Below, piece after piece: positions 1 through 7,833 of a DNA stretch of 64,000 bases (within the stretch, counting starts at the first letter, position 1; the number at the start of each line of letters is the position of its first letter). Made by a program: the position numbers and the translations under genes. This stretch comes from Ruegeria sp. SCSIO 43209. GTDB taxonomy: Bacteria > Pseudomonadota > Alphaproteobacteria > Rhodobacterales > Rhodobacteraceae. Where the stretch lies: positions 248,001 through 312,000 of the forward strand of contig NZ_CP065362.1 in NCBI RefSeq assembly GCF_019904295.1. Reading direction: 5' to 3'. The notes under the pieces are model-generated. The model saw only the letters and a program-made list of their open reading frames with translations. It was not told the origin of the DNA and ran no database searches.

Positions 1-397
1 GAACCAGCAGAGGGATATTGCGGATCAGTTCAAGGTAGGCAACCGCGACAGCAGTGCCAACTACCAAGCCGGACAAGCGCAGTAACGCCACTAGCAACCC
101 GATAGCTGTGGCCAGCAGAAACGAGGTAACTGACAGCTTGATCGTGGCAACCAGTCCGATGGGGATTTCGCCCCACTCGAACCCAATCTCGGTGTTGCGG
201 TACAGGAATTGGGGCACGCGATACCACTGCCAATTATAGCCCATACCCTGCGCGCCAACATATGACCCGTAGGCGATCAACCCGACAATAACCGCATAGA
301 TCACGACGGACACTAACACCGAGCCAAAGAACCGCTTGTATAGTGGCGGCTTCGGCAGCGCTTGCCCGCGTCCCTGTGATATGCCCAGATCGGTCAC
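1..397 (-). CDS. Amino-acid ABC transporter permease (HisM/GlnP family), 3' part outside window
   Basis: This is the inner-membrane channel subunit of a polar amino-acid ABC importer. About 132 N-terminal residues are present and the gene runs off the left edge. I read it from GTG 397, one base after the TAA of the ATPase gene, so the two are cotranscribed. The N-terminus is short and basic, a first hydrophobic segment lies at about residues 26-46, a second at about 83-105, and the visible part ends with ELIRNIPLLV, the start of the conserved E-R-x-x-P-L-L loop region of this permease family. No better ATG exists upstream. The substrate cannot be deduced; glutamate/glutamine, aspartate or opine-type amino acids are the usual choices in the family. 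Confidence 0.85.
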   Translation of the reverse strand, partial: MTDLGISQGRGQALPKPPLYKRFFGSVLVSVVIYAVIVGLIAYGSYVGAQGMGYNWQWYRVPQFLYRNTEIGFEWGEIPIGLVATIKLSVTSFLLATAIGLLVALLRLSGLVVGTAVAVAYLELIRNIPLLV

Positions 398-398
398 G

Positions 399-1145
399 TT
401 AGTGTTCCAATATCTGGTTCAGGAATAGACGGCAGCGCTCGCTTGACGGGTTGGTGAAGAACTGATCGGGCGGCGAGATTTCAACGATCTGCCCCGCCTC
501 CATAAAGACCATCGTGTCGGCGACCTTGCGCGCAAACCCCATCTCATGCGTGACAACCACCATGGTCATGCCCGTATCGGCCAGTTCAACCATCACATCC
601 AGCACCTCATTGATCATTTCGGGATCAAGCGCGGATGTCGGTTCATCAAACAGCATGATCCGTGTTTCCATGCATAAGGACCGCGCGATCGCGACGCGCT
701 GTTGCTGCCCCCCCGACAATTGCGCCGGGTACTTGTCGGCCTGCTCGGGGATGTGAACGCGATCAAGATAGTTGCGCGCGGTTTCCTCGGCCTGCGCCTT
801 GGATAGCTTGCGCACCTTCATCGGTCCGATCATCAGGTTTTCAAGCACAGTCAGGTGCGGAAACAGGTTGAACTGCTGGAAGACCATGCCGACTTCCTGT
901 CGCAGTTCACGGATTTCCTTGGCACCCTCATAGACTTCGATCCCATCGATCACGAGACGCCCGGAATTATGCCACTCTAACCCGTTGAAACAGCGGATCA
1001 GCGTGGATTTTCCCGATCCGGACGGGCCGCAGATTACCACCTTCTCGCCCTGATGAACGGTCAGATCGATGTTCTTGAGCGCATGGAAAGTCCCATAGAA
1101 CTTATCCAGATTGGTCACTTCGATCATGGGGGAGAGCTGTGTCAT
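399..1145 (-). CDS. Polar amino-acid ABC transporter ATP-binding protein (GlnQ family)
   Basis: This is the cytoplasmic ATPase that powers the importer whose permease follows at 397. The 248 residues equal the usual family length. Walker A GPSGSGKST is at residues 40-48, the Q-loop lies in VGMVFQQFNLFPH around 85-97, the ABC signature LSGGQQQR is at 143-150, Walker B IMLFDEP at 163-169 and the switch histidine at 200 (VVVTHEMGFA). The FQQFNLFPH block is characteristic of the GlnQ/HisP amino-acid branch. An alternative start at Met7 is possible; the first ATG has an AGG-type ribosome site about seven bases upstream. The gene diverges from the AhpD-like gene at 1415. Confidence 0.93.
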   Translation of the reverse strand: MTQLSPMIEVTNLDKFYGTFHALKNIDLTVHQGEKVVICGPSGSGKSTLIRCFNGLEWHNSGRLVIDGIEVYEGAKEIRELRQEVGMVFQQFNLFPHLTVLENLMIGPMKVRKLSKAQAEETARNYLDRVHIPEQADKYPAQLSGGQQQRVAIARSLCMETRIMLFDEPTSALDPEMINEVLDVMVELADTGMTMVVVTHEMGFARKVADTMVFMEAGQIVEISPPDQFFTNPSSERCRLFLNQILEH

Positions 1146-1414
1146 GCCGAACCTGTCAAGATGCGGATCAGCTGGCGTCGCTGATCTATGACGCTGTGGT
1201 AGTGCGATCGCAACATGAGGTCATGCACGCATGCGCACGAAGTCATTCGCGGCGATTCAGGCAGAGTGGAGAGATCTGGCAAAGCTTCAGAATCCTCAAA
1301 TTCGTTGCGCGCTGTTCAATATGGTTGCTTAATGTGCAATATTCGTCAATAAAAAACTCAGCCGAACGGCACACGCCGCGAAAATAGAAACAGAAAACAC
1401 GAGAGGAAACGTGA

Positions 1415-1993
1415 ATGTCCGCCTGGATTCGGATGATATCTGACGAAGATGCCGACGAGCACCTGAGAGCGACTCTGGATCTGGCGCGCACACCACACGG
1501 GACCGTGGACAACGTGATGCGCGTGCATTCACTGCGTCCCAACACCATGAAAGGTCACGTCATTCTGTATCGCGCGTGCCTGCATGATGAAGCCAATTCC
1601 ATACCCATGTGGTTTCAGGAAGTCATCAGCTCTTACGTATCGACGTTGAACACCTGCCCCTATTCTTATGCCAACCATTGGGCAAACGCCCGACATCTGA
1701 TCGGTGACGACGCACGCGCCGACGCAATCGAGGCCGCGTTAAAGGCCCATCGTCCGCAGGACGCATTTGAAGGTGCGCAGTTGGCCGCGCTGATCTATGC
1801 GCAAAAGCTGACCCTGTCGCCGGGTGCAATGGAGGAATCCGAAGTTCGCGCATTGAAAGATGCCGGCTGGGAAGACGGAGAGATTCTCGAGATCAACCAG
1901 ATCGTCGGATATTTCAATTATGCCAACCGATTGCTGAATGGTCTGGGTGTCACAACGGAAGGGGACGTGGTGGGCTACTACGCCGAGGATTGA
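1415..1993 (+). CDS. AhpD-like / carboxymuconolactone decarboxylase-fold peroxidase-related protein
   Basis: The 192-residue all-helical protein resembles the 'peroxidase-related' branch of the AhpD/CMD superfamily, whose members use a CxxC pair plus a nearby His for peroxide or disulfide chemistry. Here the core motif reads T-C81-P-Y-S84-Y-A-N-H88-W, so the first Cys and the His are kept while the second Cys is Ser. The C-terminal half contains the family's second helical region ending in IVGYFNYANRLLNGLG (about residues 163-178). ATG 1415 follows GAGAGGAAA with good spacing. It is the first gene of a set with the XRE-cupin regulator (12 bases downstream) and the MATE exporter. A one-Cys variant could be a thiol-based sensor or a weak reductase; function is not established. 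Confidence 0.75.
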   Translation: MSAWIRMISDEDADEHLRATLDLARTPHGTVDNVMRVHSLRPNTMKGHVILYRACLHDEANSIPMWFQEVISSYVSTLNTCPYSYANHWANARHLIGDDARADAIEAALKAHRPQDAFEGAQLAALIYAQKLTLSPGAMEESEVRALKDAGWEDGEILEINQIVGYFNYANRLLNGLGVTTEGDVVGYYAED

Positions 1994-2004
1994 CGGATTG
2001 AATC

Positions 2005-2592
2005 ATGCACGATGACACGCCGGGAAGACAGATTGATCGCGCTATTGGTGCCTCGCTCAGGGAGCTGCGCCAAAGCCGCAAGCAATCCGCCCGTCGGTTG
2101 GCAGAACAGTCTGGTATCTCGGCTGCAATGGTCAGCCGTATCGAAAACGGGTTGGTCTCTCCGTCAATCGATACGCTGGCTGCACTTGCCGAGGCGTTGG
2201 AAGTACCAATCGTATCGCTGTTTCGCGAAGCGCGGACAGATCACACCGACTATACGCTGGTTCGCCATGGCGAAGGACTAAAGTCTACGCGACTGGCGGG
2301 CGGCCATTCGCACGAATACGTCAACCTTGCGCTGCATTCCCGGAAGGACCTGCGCTTTCAGGCCCGTCGTGTCACGTTGTTGCAGGACGAGGGGCAGCCG
2401 CCCACTTATGTCGGCCATGGCGTCGTGTTTGTGCAGGTTCTCGAAGGGCAGGCCATCTATCGGTATGGCGAAGCCCGATTTACTCTTTCAGCAGGAGACA
2501 GCATCAGCGTCGATGCAGAGCTGAATCACGGCTTCGAAGAGGTCCTAACGCCAGAGTTCGTTTTCCTGACCGTTCAGGCCGAACGTCCGTAG
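2005..2592 (+). CDS. XRE-family transcriptional regulator with C-terminal cupin domain
   Basis: The 195-residue protein has an N-terminal lambda-repressor-type HTH (about residues 12-70: LRELRQSRKQSARRLAEQSG, then SAAMVSRIENGLVSPSIDTL) and a C-terminal cupin-2 barrel (about 115-190) that in this family binds a small effector. Such regulators usually control neighbouring metabolic or efflux genes. It sits between the AhpD-like gene and the MATE exporter, with 11-12 base gaps on both sides, so one transcript is likely and the regulator probably acts on the promoter before 1415. The ribosome site is weak, consistent with translation coupled to the upstream gene. The effector is unknown. Confidence 0.88.
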   Translation: MHDDTPGRQIDRAIGASLRELRQSRKQSARRLAEQSGISAAMVSRIENGLVSPSIDTLAALAEALEVPIVSLFREARTDHTDYTLVRHGEGLKSTRLAGGHSHEYVNLALHSRKDLRFQARRVTLLQDEGQPPTYVGHGVVFVQVLEGQAIYRYGEARFTLSAGDSISVDAELNHGFEEVLTPEFVFLTVQAERP

Positions 2593-2604
2593 TGGCCAGT
2601 TGAT

Positions 2605-3993
2605 ATGGCCATCCCAACTGAAATTGATCTGACACGCGGGCCAATCTCGACCCATTTCAGAACCCTGGCGATCCCGGGCGCAATCGGGATGTTGTTCAAC
2701 ACTCTCTACAACGTTGTCGACATGTTCTTCGCCGGCCTTCTCTCGACCAGCGCGCAGGCTGGATTGGCACTAGGGTTTCAGGCCTTTTTCATTGCCATTT
2801 CGGTCGGGGTCGGGTTGGGTGCCGCGATGAGCGCGCTGGTCGGCAACGCGTTAGGCGCTGGAGACACTCGCGCAGCGCGGCGTTTTGCAGCACAGGGAAT
2901 GATCTATGGTTTCATTGCAGCCTGTGTTCTGGCGGCGGCGGGTCTCTGGTACGGCCCTGCGCTGATAAATCTGGTTTCGGAACCGGGACCTTATCGCGAT
3001 GCAGGTTTACGTTATTTCCACTGGCTCCTATTGGCCTTGCCCGGATTTCTTCTGGCCTTCGGTTGCAATGGCATTCTTCAGGCACATGGTGACGCGGTAT
3101 CGATGCAACGCGCCCTCATGGTGGCGTTTTTTGCCAATATCGGTCTGAACCCCCTATTGATCTACGGCATTCCGGGCGTGATCCCGGGCATCGGATTTGA
3201 TGGCCTCGCTGTATCGACGGTGATCAGCCAGACCGGTGTGATGGTGTTTCTGATCCGTCAGGTCCTCAGACGCCGCAGGATGAGGCGCATGCGCCCCCGA
3301 AACTTCATTCCGCGCCTACAGAAGTTCAAAGAGATCTCGGTTCAGGTACTTCCCACAGCGACATCTTTCTTCGTGATGCTGCTGTCAGGTTTCGTCATGC
3401 AGTTCGCCCTGAAAATCTTTGGAGAGCACGCAATCGCTGGCTTTGGCATTGCCATTCGGCTTGAGCAGATTTTGCTTTTGCCGGTGCTGGGGGTCACGGG
3501 GGCACTGCTGCCCATCGCGTCCCAGAATTTCGGTGCCCGCGACTATGAAAGGGTTCGCGAGGCACTGTTTTATTGCTGGAAAGTCGGGTTCATCATGACC
3601 GCCATCGCAGCCCCCATATTGTGGATTTTTGGCCGCCTTATGATGGGCTTTTTCACCGACGATCCCGAAGTGATCCGCGTCGGACTTAGCTATCTACGTG
3701 TCGATAGTCTGATCCTCCCGATCTACATGATGCTTTTTTCCATCAACTCGCTATTGCAAGCCTTGAAGCGACCGATCTGGACCGTGTGGATCAGCCTATA
3801 TCGTCAAGGATTTGGCGTCGCCTTTTTTGTCTGGATTTTCGTCGGCCTGCTCGGCTTTAACGAAATTGGTGTCTGGTTCGGCACCGCAGGTGCCGTGGTG
3901 ACTGGCTGGATGATCGCGTTGCTGATGACGTCCCATGTGGCTCAAAAAGAGCTGGGCGGGCTTTGGCTCAGGACGAGAACCGATCTGGGCTGA
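2605..3993 (+). CDS. MATE family efflux transporter
   Basis: The 462-residue integral membrane protein is of MATE length, with about 12 hydrophobic segments and the typical internal two-fold repeat. The N-terminal signature P-G-A-I-G-M-L-F-N-T-L-Y-N-V-V-D-M-F-F-A-G (residues 24-44) is that of MatE-type cation/drug antiporters, and the second half repeats it around FGIAIRLEQILLLPVLGVTGAL. It exports cationic or hydrophobic compounds in exchange for H+ or Na+. It is the last gene of the 1415-3993 set, and its 3' end overlaps the convergent DadA-type gene by 26 bases. The substrate is unknown; control by the upstream XRE-cupin regulator is inferred from position. Confidence 0.92.
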   Translation: MAIPTEIDLTRGPISTHFRTLAIPGAIGMLFNTLYNVVDMFFAGLLSTSAQAGLALGFQAFFIAISVGVGLGAAMSALVGNALGAGDTRAARRFAAQGMIYGFIAACVLAAAGLWYGPALINLVSEPGPYRDAGLRYFHWLLLALPGFLLAFGCNGILQAHGDAVSMQRALMVAFFANIGLNPLLIYGIPGVIPGIGFDGLAVSTVISQTGVMVFLIRQVLRRRRMRRMRPRNFIPRLQKFKEISVQVLPTATSFFVMLLSGFVMQFALKIFGEHAIAGFGIAIRLEQILLLPVLGVTGALLPIASQNFGARDYERVREALFYCWKVGFIMTAIAAPILWIFGRLMMGFFTDDPEVIRVGLSYLRVDSLILPIYMMLFSINSLLQALKRPIWTVWISLYRQGFGVAFFVWIFVGLLGFNEIGVWFGTAGAVVTGWMIALLMTSHVAQKELGGLWLRTRTDLG

Positions 3994-5212
3994 AGGCTTC
4001 TATATCGATGTCCGGTGATCTGCCAGCAATTACATCTGCGATTATCCGCGCCGTCGTCGCGCCTAGTGTCAGGCCAAGCTGTCCGTGACCCGTCGCAAAG
4101 GCGACGTTAGCCAGTCGCCTGCTGCGGCCAATGATCGGACGTGTGTCCGGTGTAAACGGGCGGCGACCCATCCGGCGTTCCGCACTATCGGTCTTCAAAC
4201 CCGGTAATACGCGGCACGCACGCCTGACCAGCACATCGGCTCGGTTCCAATTCGGCTGCGCGTTCAGGTCGGCAAATTCTGCGGTACCGGCCACTGCCAG
4301 CGCCTGCTGATACGGTGTAATGCCAAACCCGCCTTTGGCATAAAACACCGTATGGCGGAGCTCGACCCCGCTATCTTTCAACGCAGTCGAATATCCGATC
4401 ACCCCTTCCATCCTCAATTGAACACCCAGCGTCTTGGCCAAATTCCTAGACGGCGTTCCCGCAGCGATGACGAAATCATCTGCGCTGATCGATCGCCCAT
4501 CGCTCAGCTTCACGCTTTTCACATGTTGTCCGTCCTGCGTAAAACCGATTGCTCTTCCTGCCACGACTGCCCCGCCGCGGCTGCTAAAACTCTGCGTCAG
4601 CGTTTCAACCAATACTTTAGGGTCCGTCACAAAACTCCAGTCTCTAAGCAAAGCTGCATGTTTGAAATCAGATGCTATTGCAGGATCGATTTCATGCGCT
4701 TCCTGACCTGTAACTTGATCAATCGTGCAGCCCAACTCACGCGCCAACTCAAAAGCTGGGCGCATGGTCGCAAGGTCATTGTCGTCGTCAAACAACTTGA
4801 TTACCGGCCGTTCGACCAAAAGCTCAGGATGGCCTACATCTAAAAGCTGAGCCTTGAAATCCGCTGTTGCAGCAAACGTAAGTCTTGCCAGATCGGAGGC
4901 GATTGCGCGCATTTTCGAGCGACGCGCATTGGCCGTAAACCGTGCAAACCACGGCAGCAATTTCACCGCTGAGGCCGGGCGCAATGTCAACGGGGCCTCG
5001 GCATCCAGCAACCAGCCCGGCACTTTCATCAGCATCCCCGGCTGCGACAACGGCACGATCTCACCGACTGCGATACAACCGCAGGAAGCCCAACTCGCGC
5101 CCTCACCAACCGGACCCGGTTCTACGACGGTGACCTCGTGGCCCTGCGACTGCAATGTCAGCGCACAGGATATTCCGACGATGCCGCCGCCAATTACAAC
5201 CACCCGTGCCAT
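3968..5212 (-). CDS. DadA-type FAD-dependent D-amino-acid dehydrogenase/oxidoreductase
   Basis: The 414-residue flavoprotein belongs to the DAO family. It starts with the FAD dinucleotide fold VVVIGGGIVGISCAL (GxGxxG at residues 8-13), followed by the acidic ribose-binding residue E31, and ends with the DAO C-terminal glycine-rich block AFATGHGQLGLTLGATTARI. Enzymes of this class oxidise D-amino acids or N-substituted imino acids and pass electrons to quinone. It is the last gene of the operon that begins at 10287, eleven bases after the Ldh2-type gene. In that setting oxidation of a cyclic or N-methylated amino acid is plausible. A second, distinct DadA-type gene lies at 26739-27989. Confidence 0.88.
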   Translation of the reverse strand: MARVVVIGGGIVGISCALTLQSQGHEVTVVEPGPVGEGASWASCGCIAVGEIVPLSQPGMLMKVPGWLLDAEAPLTLRPASAVKLLPWFARFTANARRSKMRAIASDLARLTFAATADFKAQLLDVGHPELLVERPVIKLFDDDNDLATMRPAFELARELGCTIDQVTGQEAHEIDPAIASDFKHAALLRDWSFVTDPKVLVETLTQSFSSRGGAVVAGRAIGFTQDGQHVKSVKLSDGRSISADDFVIAAGTPSRNLAKTLGVQLRMEGVIGYSTALKDSGVELRHTVFYAKGGFGITPYQQALAVAGTAEFADLNAQPNWNRADVLVRRACRVLPGLKTDSAERRMGRRPFTPDTRPIIGRSRRLANVAFATGHGQLGLTLGATTARIIADVIAGRSPDIDIEAFSPDRFSS

Positions 5213-5223
5213 TACTGGGACCC

Positions 5224-6237
5224 CTACAGAAGTTCGCGAAGTTGCTTCATCAAGTCCGCCGTGACGCGAACACCATCCGCTTCGGCGGCAGCACGGTTCT
5301 TCAAGCGGCCATCTCCGGGAACGCGGGCATCCCCGTTACCTTCAATTTCAGCGCAGATGCGTTGGACATAGCCTTCAAATGCGGCATTCCCGAAACGCGC
5401 CGGATCAATCGCGATCAACGTTGAGCCGCCCTTGATATTCAAGGCACCGTGCGCTTCGCGGTTGGCATTGTCCACGGACAATGTTCCACCGGCCAGTGCC
5501 GCGCCAAGAACTTCGATCAGGAAGGCGATCGCCGCGCCTTTGTGCTCGCCAAACGGCAACAGACTGCGGGTCTCCAAAATCGCGTTGGGATCGCTGGTTG
5601 GCTGACCGTTCGGGTCAAGCCCCGCAGGGCGCGGCAATTCGTGCCCTTCAGCCGCGGCCATCCGGATGTCCATCAGCGCAACCATTGACGAGGCCTGATC
5701 CCAAACAACCGGCGCACGACCCGGTCGCGGGCAAGCAAAGGACATCGGATTGGTGCCAAAAACAGGGCGGGTGCCGCCTTGCGGCACCACCATCGAGAGC
5801 GAGTTCACAACACCTAGCGCTACCAGCCCAGCGTCCGCCAGCAGACCTGTATCGAAACGTAGTGCCCCCAGATGGTGGCAATTGGCACAAGTAAACGCGG
5901 CAATACCATTCGCGCGCGCCATTTCAATAAGTTCGTCTCGCGCTTTGGCGGCCACGATCTGGTAATAGCCATTGTCACCATCTCCGCGCAGAACCCCCGG
6001 TGCGATCCGTTCGACACTCGGGTCGGCCTCGGGGTTGGCATATCCCGAAGAAAAGCTCTGCGCATAAACAGGCAACATCCTTAACCCATGGCTACGCGGG
6101 CCGTCGCGCTCGCTCATCCGCACAAGCCCGGCCAGAACCGTGCTGCCATGTTCATCCATGCCTGCAGCCACAAGGACAGATTTTGCCAATTCCTCTACTT
6201 CGTCGAGTGAGAGAGCGATCGTCGAGTTATCGGCCAT
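5224..6237 (-). CDS. Ldh2/YlbC-type NAD(P)H-dependent oxidoreductase (malate/L-lactate dehydrogenase-like)
   Basis: The protein belongs to the Ldh2 superfamily of NAD(P)H-dependent reductases, which is unrelated to classical LDH. Members reduce ketoacids or the cyclic imines delta1-piperideine- and delta1-pyrroline-2-carboxylate. I prefer ATG 6237 (MADNSTIALS) because AGGATTAGGCAC precedes it at suitable distance; a start 36 bases upstream lacks such a site. Family blocks visible are ERDGPRSHGLRMLP near residue 42 and FGTNPMSFACPRP near 160. The C-terminal region has LLPFGEHKGAAIAFLIEVL, with the usual G-x-H-K-G. It lies between the MttB-family and DadA-type genes, and an imine reductase would fit with that oxidase. 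Substrate is unproven. Confidence 0.85.
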   Translation of the reverse strand: MADNSTIALSLDEVEELAKSVLVAAGMDEHGSTVLAGLVRMSERDGPRSHGLRMLPVYAQSFSSGYANPEADPSVERIAPGVLRGDGDNGYYQIVAAKARDELIEMARANGIAAFTCANCHHLGALRFDTGLLADAGLVALGVVNSLSMVVPQGGTRPVFGTNPMSFACPRPGRAPVVWDQASSMVALMDIRMAAAEGHELPRPAGLDPNGQPTSDPNAILETRSLLPFGEHKGAAIAFLIEVLGAALAGGTLSVDNANREAHGALNIKGGSTLIAIDPARFGNAAFEGYVQRICAEIEGNGDARVPGDGRLKNRAAAEADGVRVTADLMKQLRELL

Positions 6238-6266
6238 GTGCCTAATCCTGTCGTTGGTTGAGGAAA

Positions 6267-6284
6267 CGGGCACATAAGTGCCCG
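6267..6284 (-). terminator. Intercistronic hairpin between MttB-family and Ldh2-type genes
   Basis: A perfect 7-bp inverted repeat CGGGCAC/GTGCCCG with a 4-base loop lies in the 60-base gap after the MttB-family gene. On the minus strand it is followed by TTTCC. It may attenuate transcription or protect the upstream mRNA rather than terminate fully, because the operon clearly continues. Confidence 0.5.
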
Positions 6285-6297
6285 CTTGCAGATCTGT

Positions 6298-7818
6298 TTA
6301 GGCGCTGTATTCCACCCGCTTCTTAGCGACGAATTCATCCAACGCCCCGCGCTGATCGTCCGGCATTGGTGGTTGGACGTAGGTGTTCAGCATACGCTGC
6401 GCCTCTTCCGTGCCAACGGTTTCTGCGGTTTTAGCACCTTCTGCTTCCCACTGTTCAAAGCTGTCATTGTTTTGCAAGTGGTTCATATGCATTGGGTTTT
6501 CGCGCGTGTGGTCAGTACCAAGGAAGTGCCCACCCGGTCCGATTTTGTCAATGTCGCCCAGCAACGTGTCCAGATTTTCCTCTTGCAGGCCGCTGAAGAA
6601 ACGGTGGAAGTTCTCCAACTGCAACGCGTCCTGCACCCATTTTGAGTAGCTGACCCCAAGCGCGCCTTCAAGGAAGCCTGCTGAGTGTACGATGTAGTTT
6701 GCACCGCCCAGAAGCACCGGCCACATGGTGTTTGCGGTGTCGAACGCAGCCTGCATATCCGGGGATTTCGATCCGGTCCACATGGTACAGGTCCGCCATG
6801 GCACACCATAAAACCGTGCCATCTGCCCCACCAGAAGGTTCATCAGCCCGGGTTCCGGAGAGCCCATCATCGGTGCACCTGTCTTCATCGAAACGCCCAT
6901 GATTGCCACCCCCAGCACCATCGGGGCTCCGCGCCGGATGATCTGGCTGTAGGCCATACCGGCCAGAGATTCTGCAATCAGCAGCGCGACACCACCCTGC
7001 GGGCTTGCAGGTGTGCTCGCCCCGGCAAGAACAAAGGGCGACAGCAGGCAGGGCTGGTTGGCGGCGGCATAGACGCGTAGGCTCTGCAACATGGTCTCAT
7101 CCCAGACCAACGGTGTGTTGCAGTTCAGCAGGGCTGCCATCACCACATTGTTGTCAACAAACTCCTCACCAAACACGATGCGAGTCATCTCTACCGAGTC
7201 CAACGCTGCCTGTTCGGATAGAACTGAACCCTTGATCGGTTTGTCGGTCAGCGTCAGCGCGGCATGAACCAGCTCCAAGTGGCGTTGCGGCACGGGGACA
7301 TCCTGCGGCTCAACCGGCAAAATACCCGGCACCATCATCGACTGACTCATCTGACTGAGTTTGAAGAAGTTATGCGCATCCTCCAGCATCGAAGGGCGGC
7401 GCACACCATCCAGACCATAGACAAACGGCGCACCATACGCATTGGCAAAGACCGAATGCCGATTGCCCACCCGCAGCGAGCGTTCCGGGTTGCGCGCGGC
7501 ATAGCCCCATTCCGAGGGAACGGCCGAGATCAGGTCCATCAGCATCTCGCGTCCGATGCGCACCCGCTCACCCTGCACATCCGCACCGTACTTCTTCCAA
7601 TCCGCTAATGCCACCGGATCGCGGAACTCAATCCCTGTGGTTTCAAGTATAGTCATGGCCGCGTTGTGGATTTTCTCAACGCCTTCGGGACCAAGCAGAT
7701 CAATCGGGCCAACTTTGCGGTTCAGCGTCGACAAGTAGACTGGGGGCGGGTTGGTGCGAGCCTTGACCCGCGCGGCACGTCCACCGCCACGGCCCGAGCG
7801 TGCTTTGACTTCTGCCAT
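6298..7818 (-). CDS. Trimethylamine methyltransferase (MttB) family protein, non-pyrrolysine type
   Basis: The 506-residue protein matches the MttB/COG5598 superfamily, TIM-barrel enzymes that move a methyl group from a quaternary or tertiary amine to a corrinoid protein. The frame is open throughout with no in-frame amber codon, so it is the non-pyrrolysine type that includes glycine-betaine, proline-betaine and carnitine demethylases. Recognisable blocks are the N-terminal IHNAAMTILETTGIEF, the central ALLNCNTPLVWDETM and GALGVSYSKWVQDALQLE near residue 395. The basic, Gly/Arg-rich N-terminal 25 residues are an extension. GGAGG lies seven bases before ATG 7818. It sits 15 bases after the DMGDH-like gene, which argues for N-methyl betaine catabolism. 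No corrinoid-binding MttC-like gene is present in the window. Confidence 0.88.
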   Translation of the reverse strand: MAEVKARSGRGGGRAARVKARTNPPPVYLSTLNRKVGPIDLLGPEGVEKIHNAAMTILETTGIEFRDPVALADWKKYGADVQGERVRIGREMLMDLISAVPSEWGYAARNPERSLRVGNRHSVFANAYGAPFVYGLDGVRRPSMLEDAHNFFKLSQMSQSMMVPGILPVEPQDVPVPQRHLELVHAALTLTDKPIKGSVLSEQAALDSVEMTRIVFGEEFVDNNVVMAALLNCNTPLVWDETMLQSLRVYAAANQPCLLSPFVLAGASTPASPQGGVALLIAESLAGMAYSQIIRRGAPMVLGVAIMGVSMKTGAPMMGSPEPGLMNLLVGQMARFYGVPWRTCTMWTGSKSPDMQAAFDTANTMWPVLLGGANYIVHSAGFLEGALGVSYSKWVQDALQLENFHRFFSGLQEENLDTLLGDIDKIGPGGHFLGTDHTRENPMHMNHLQNNDSFEQWEAEGAKTAETVGTEEAQRMLNTYVQPPMPDDQRGALDEFVAKKRVEYSA

Positions 7819-7833
7819 CTCAAATCCTCCGGA

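Noticed and set aside
4352..4843. A 163-codon plus-strand frame starting MAELDPAIFQ
   Set aside because: It lies wholly inside the DadA-type gene on the other strand and encodes low-complexity basic sequence, a common spurious call.
6298..7818. Pyrrolysine-containing MttB
   Set aside because: The frame has no internal TAG, so pyrrolysine incorporation is not needed.
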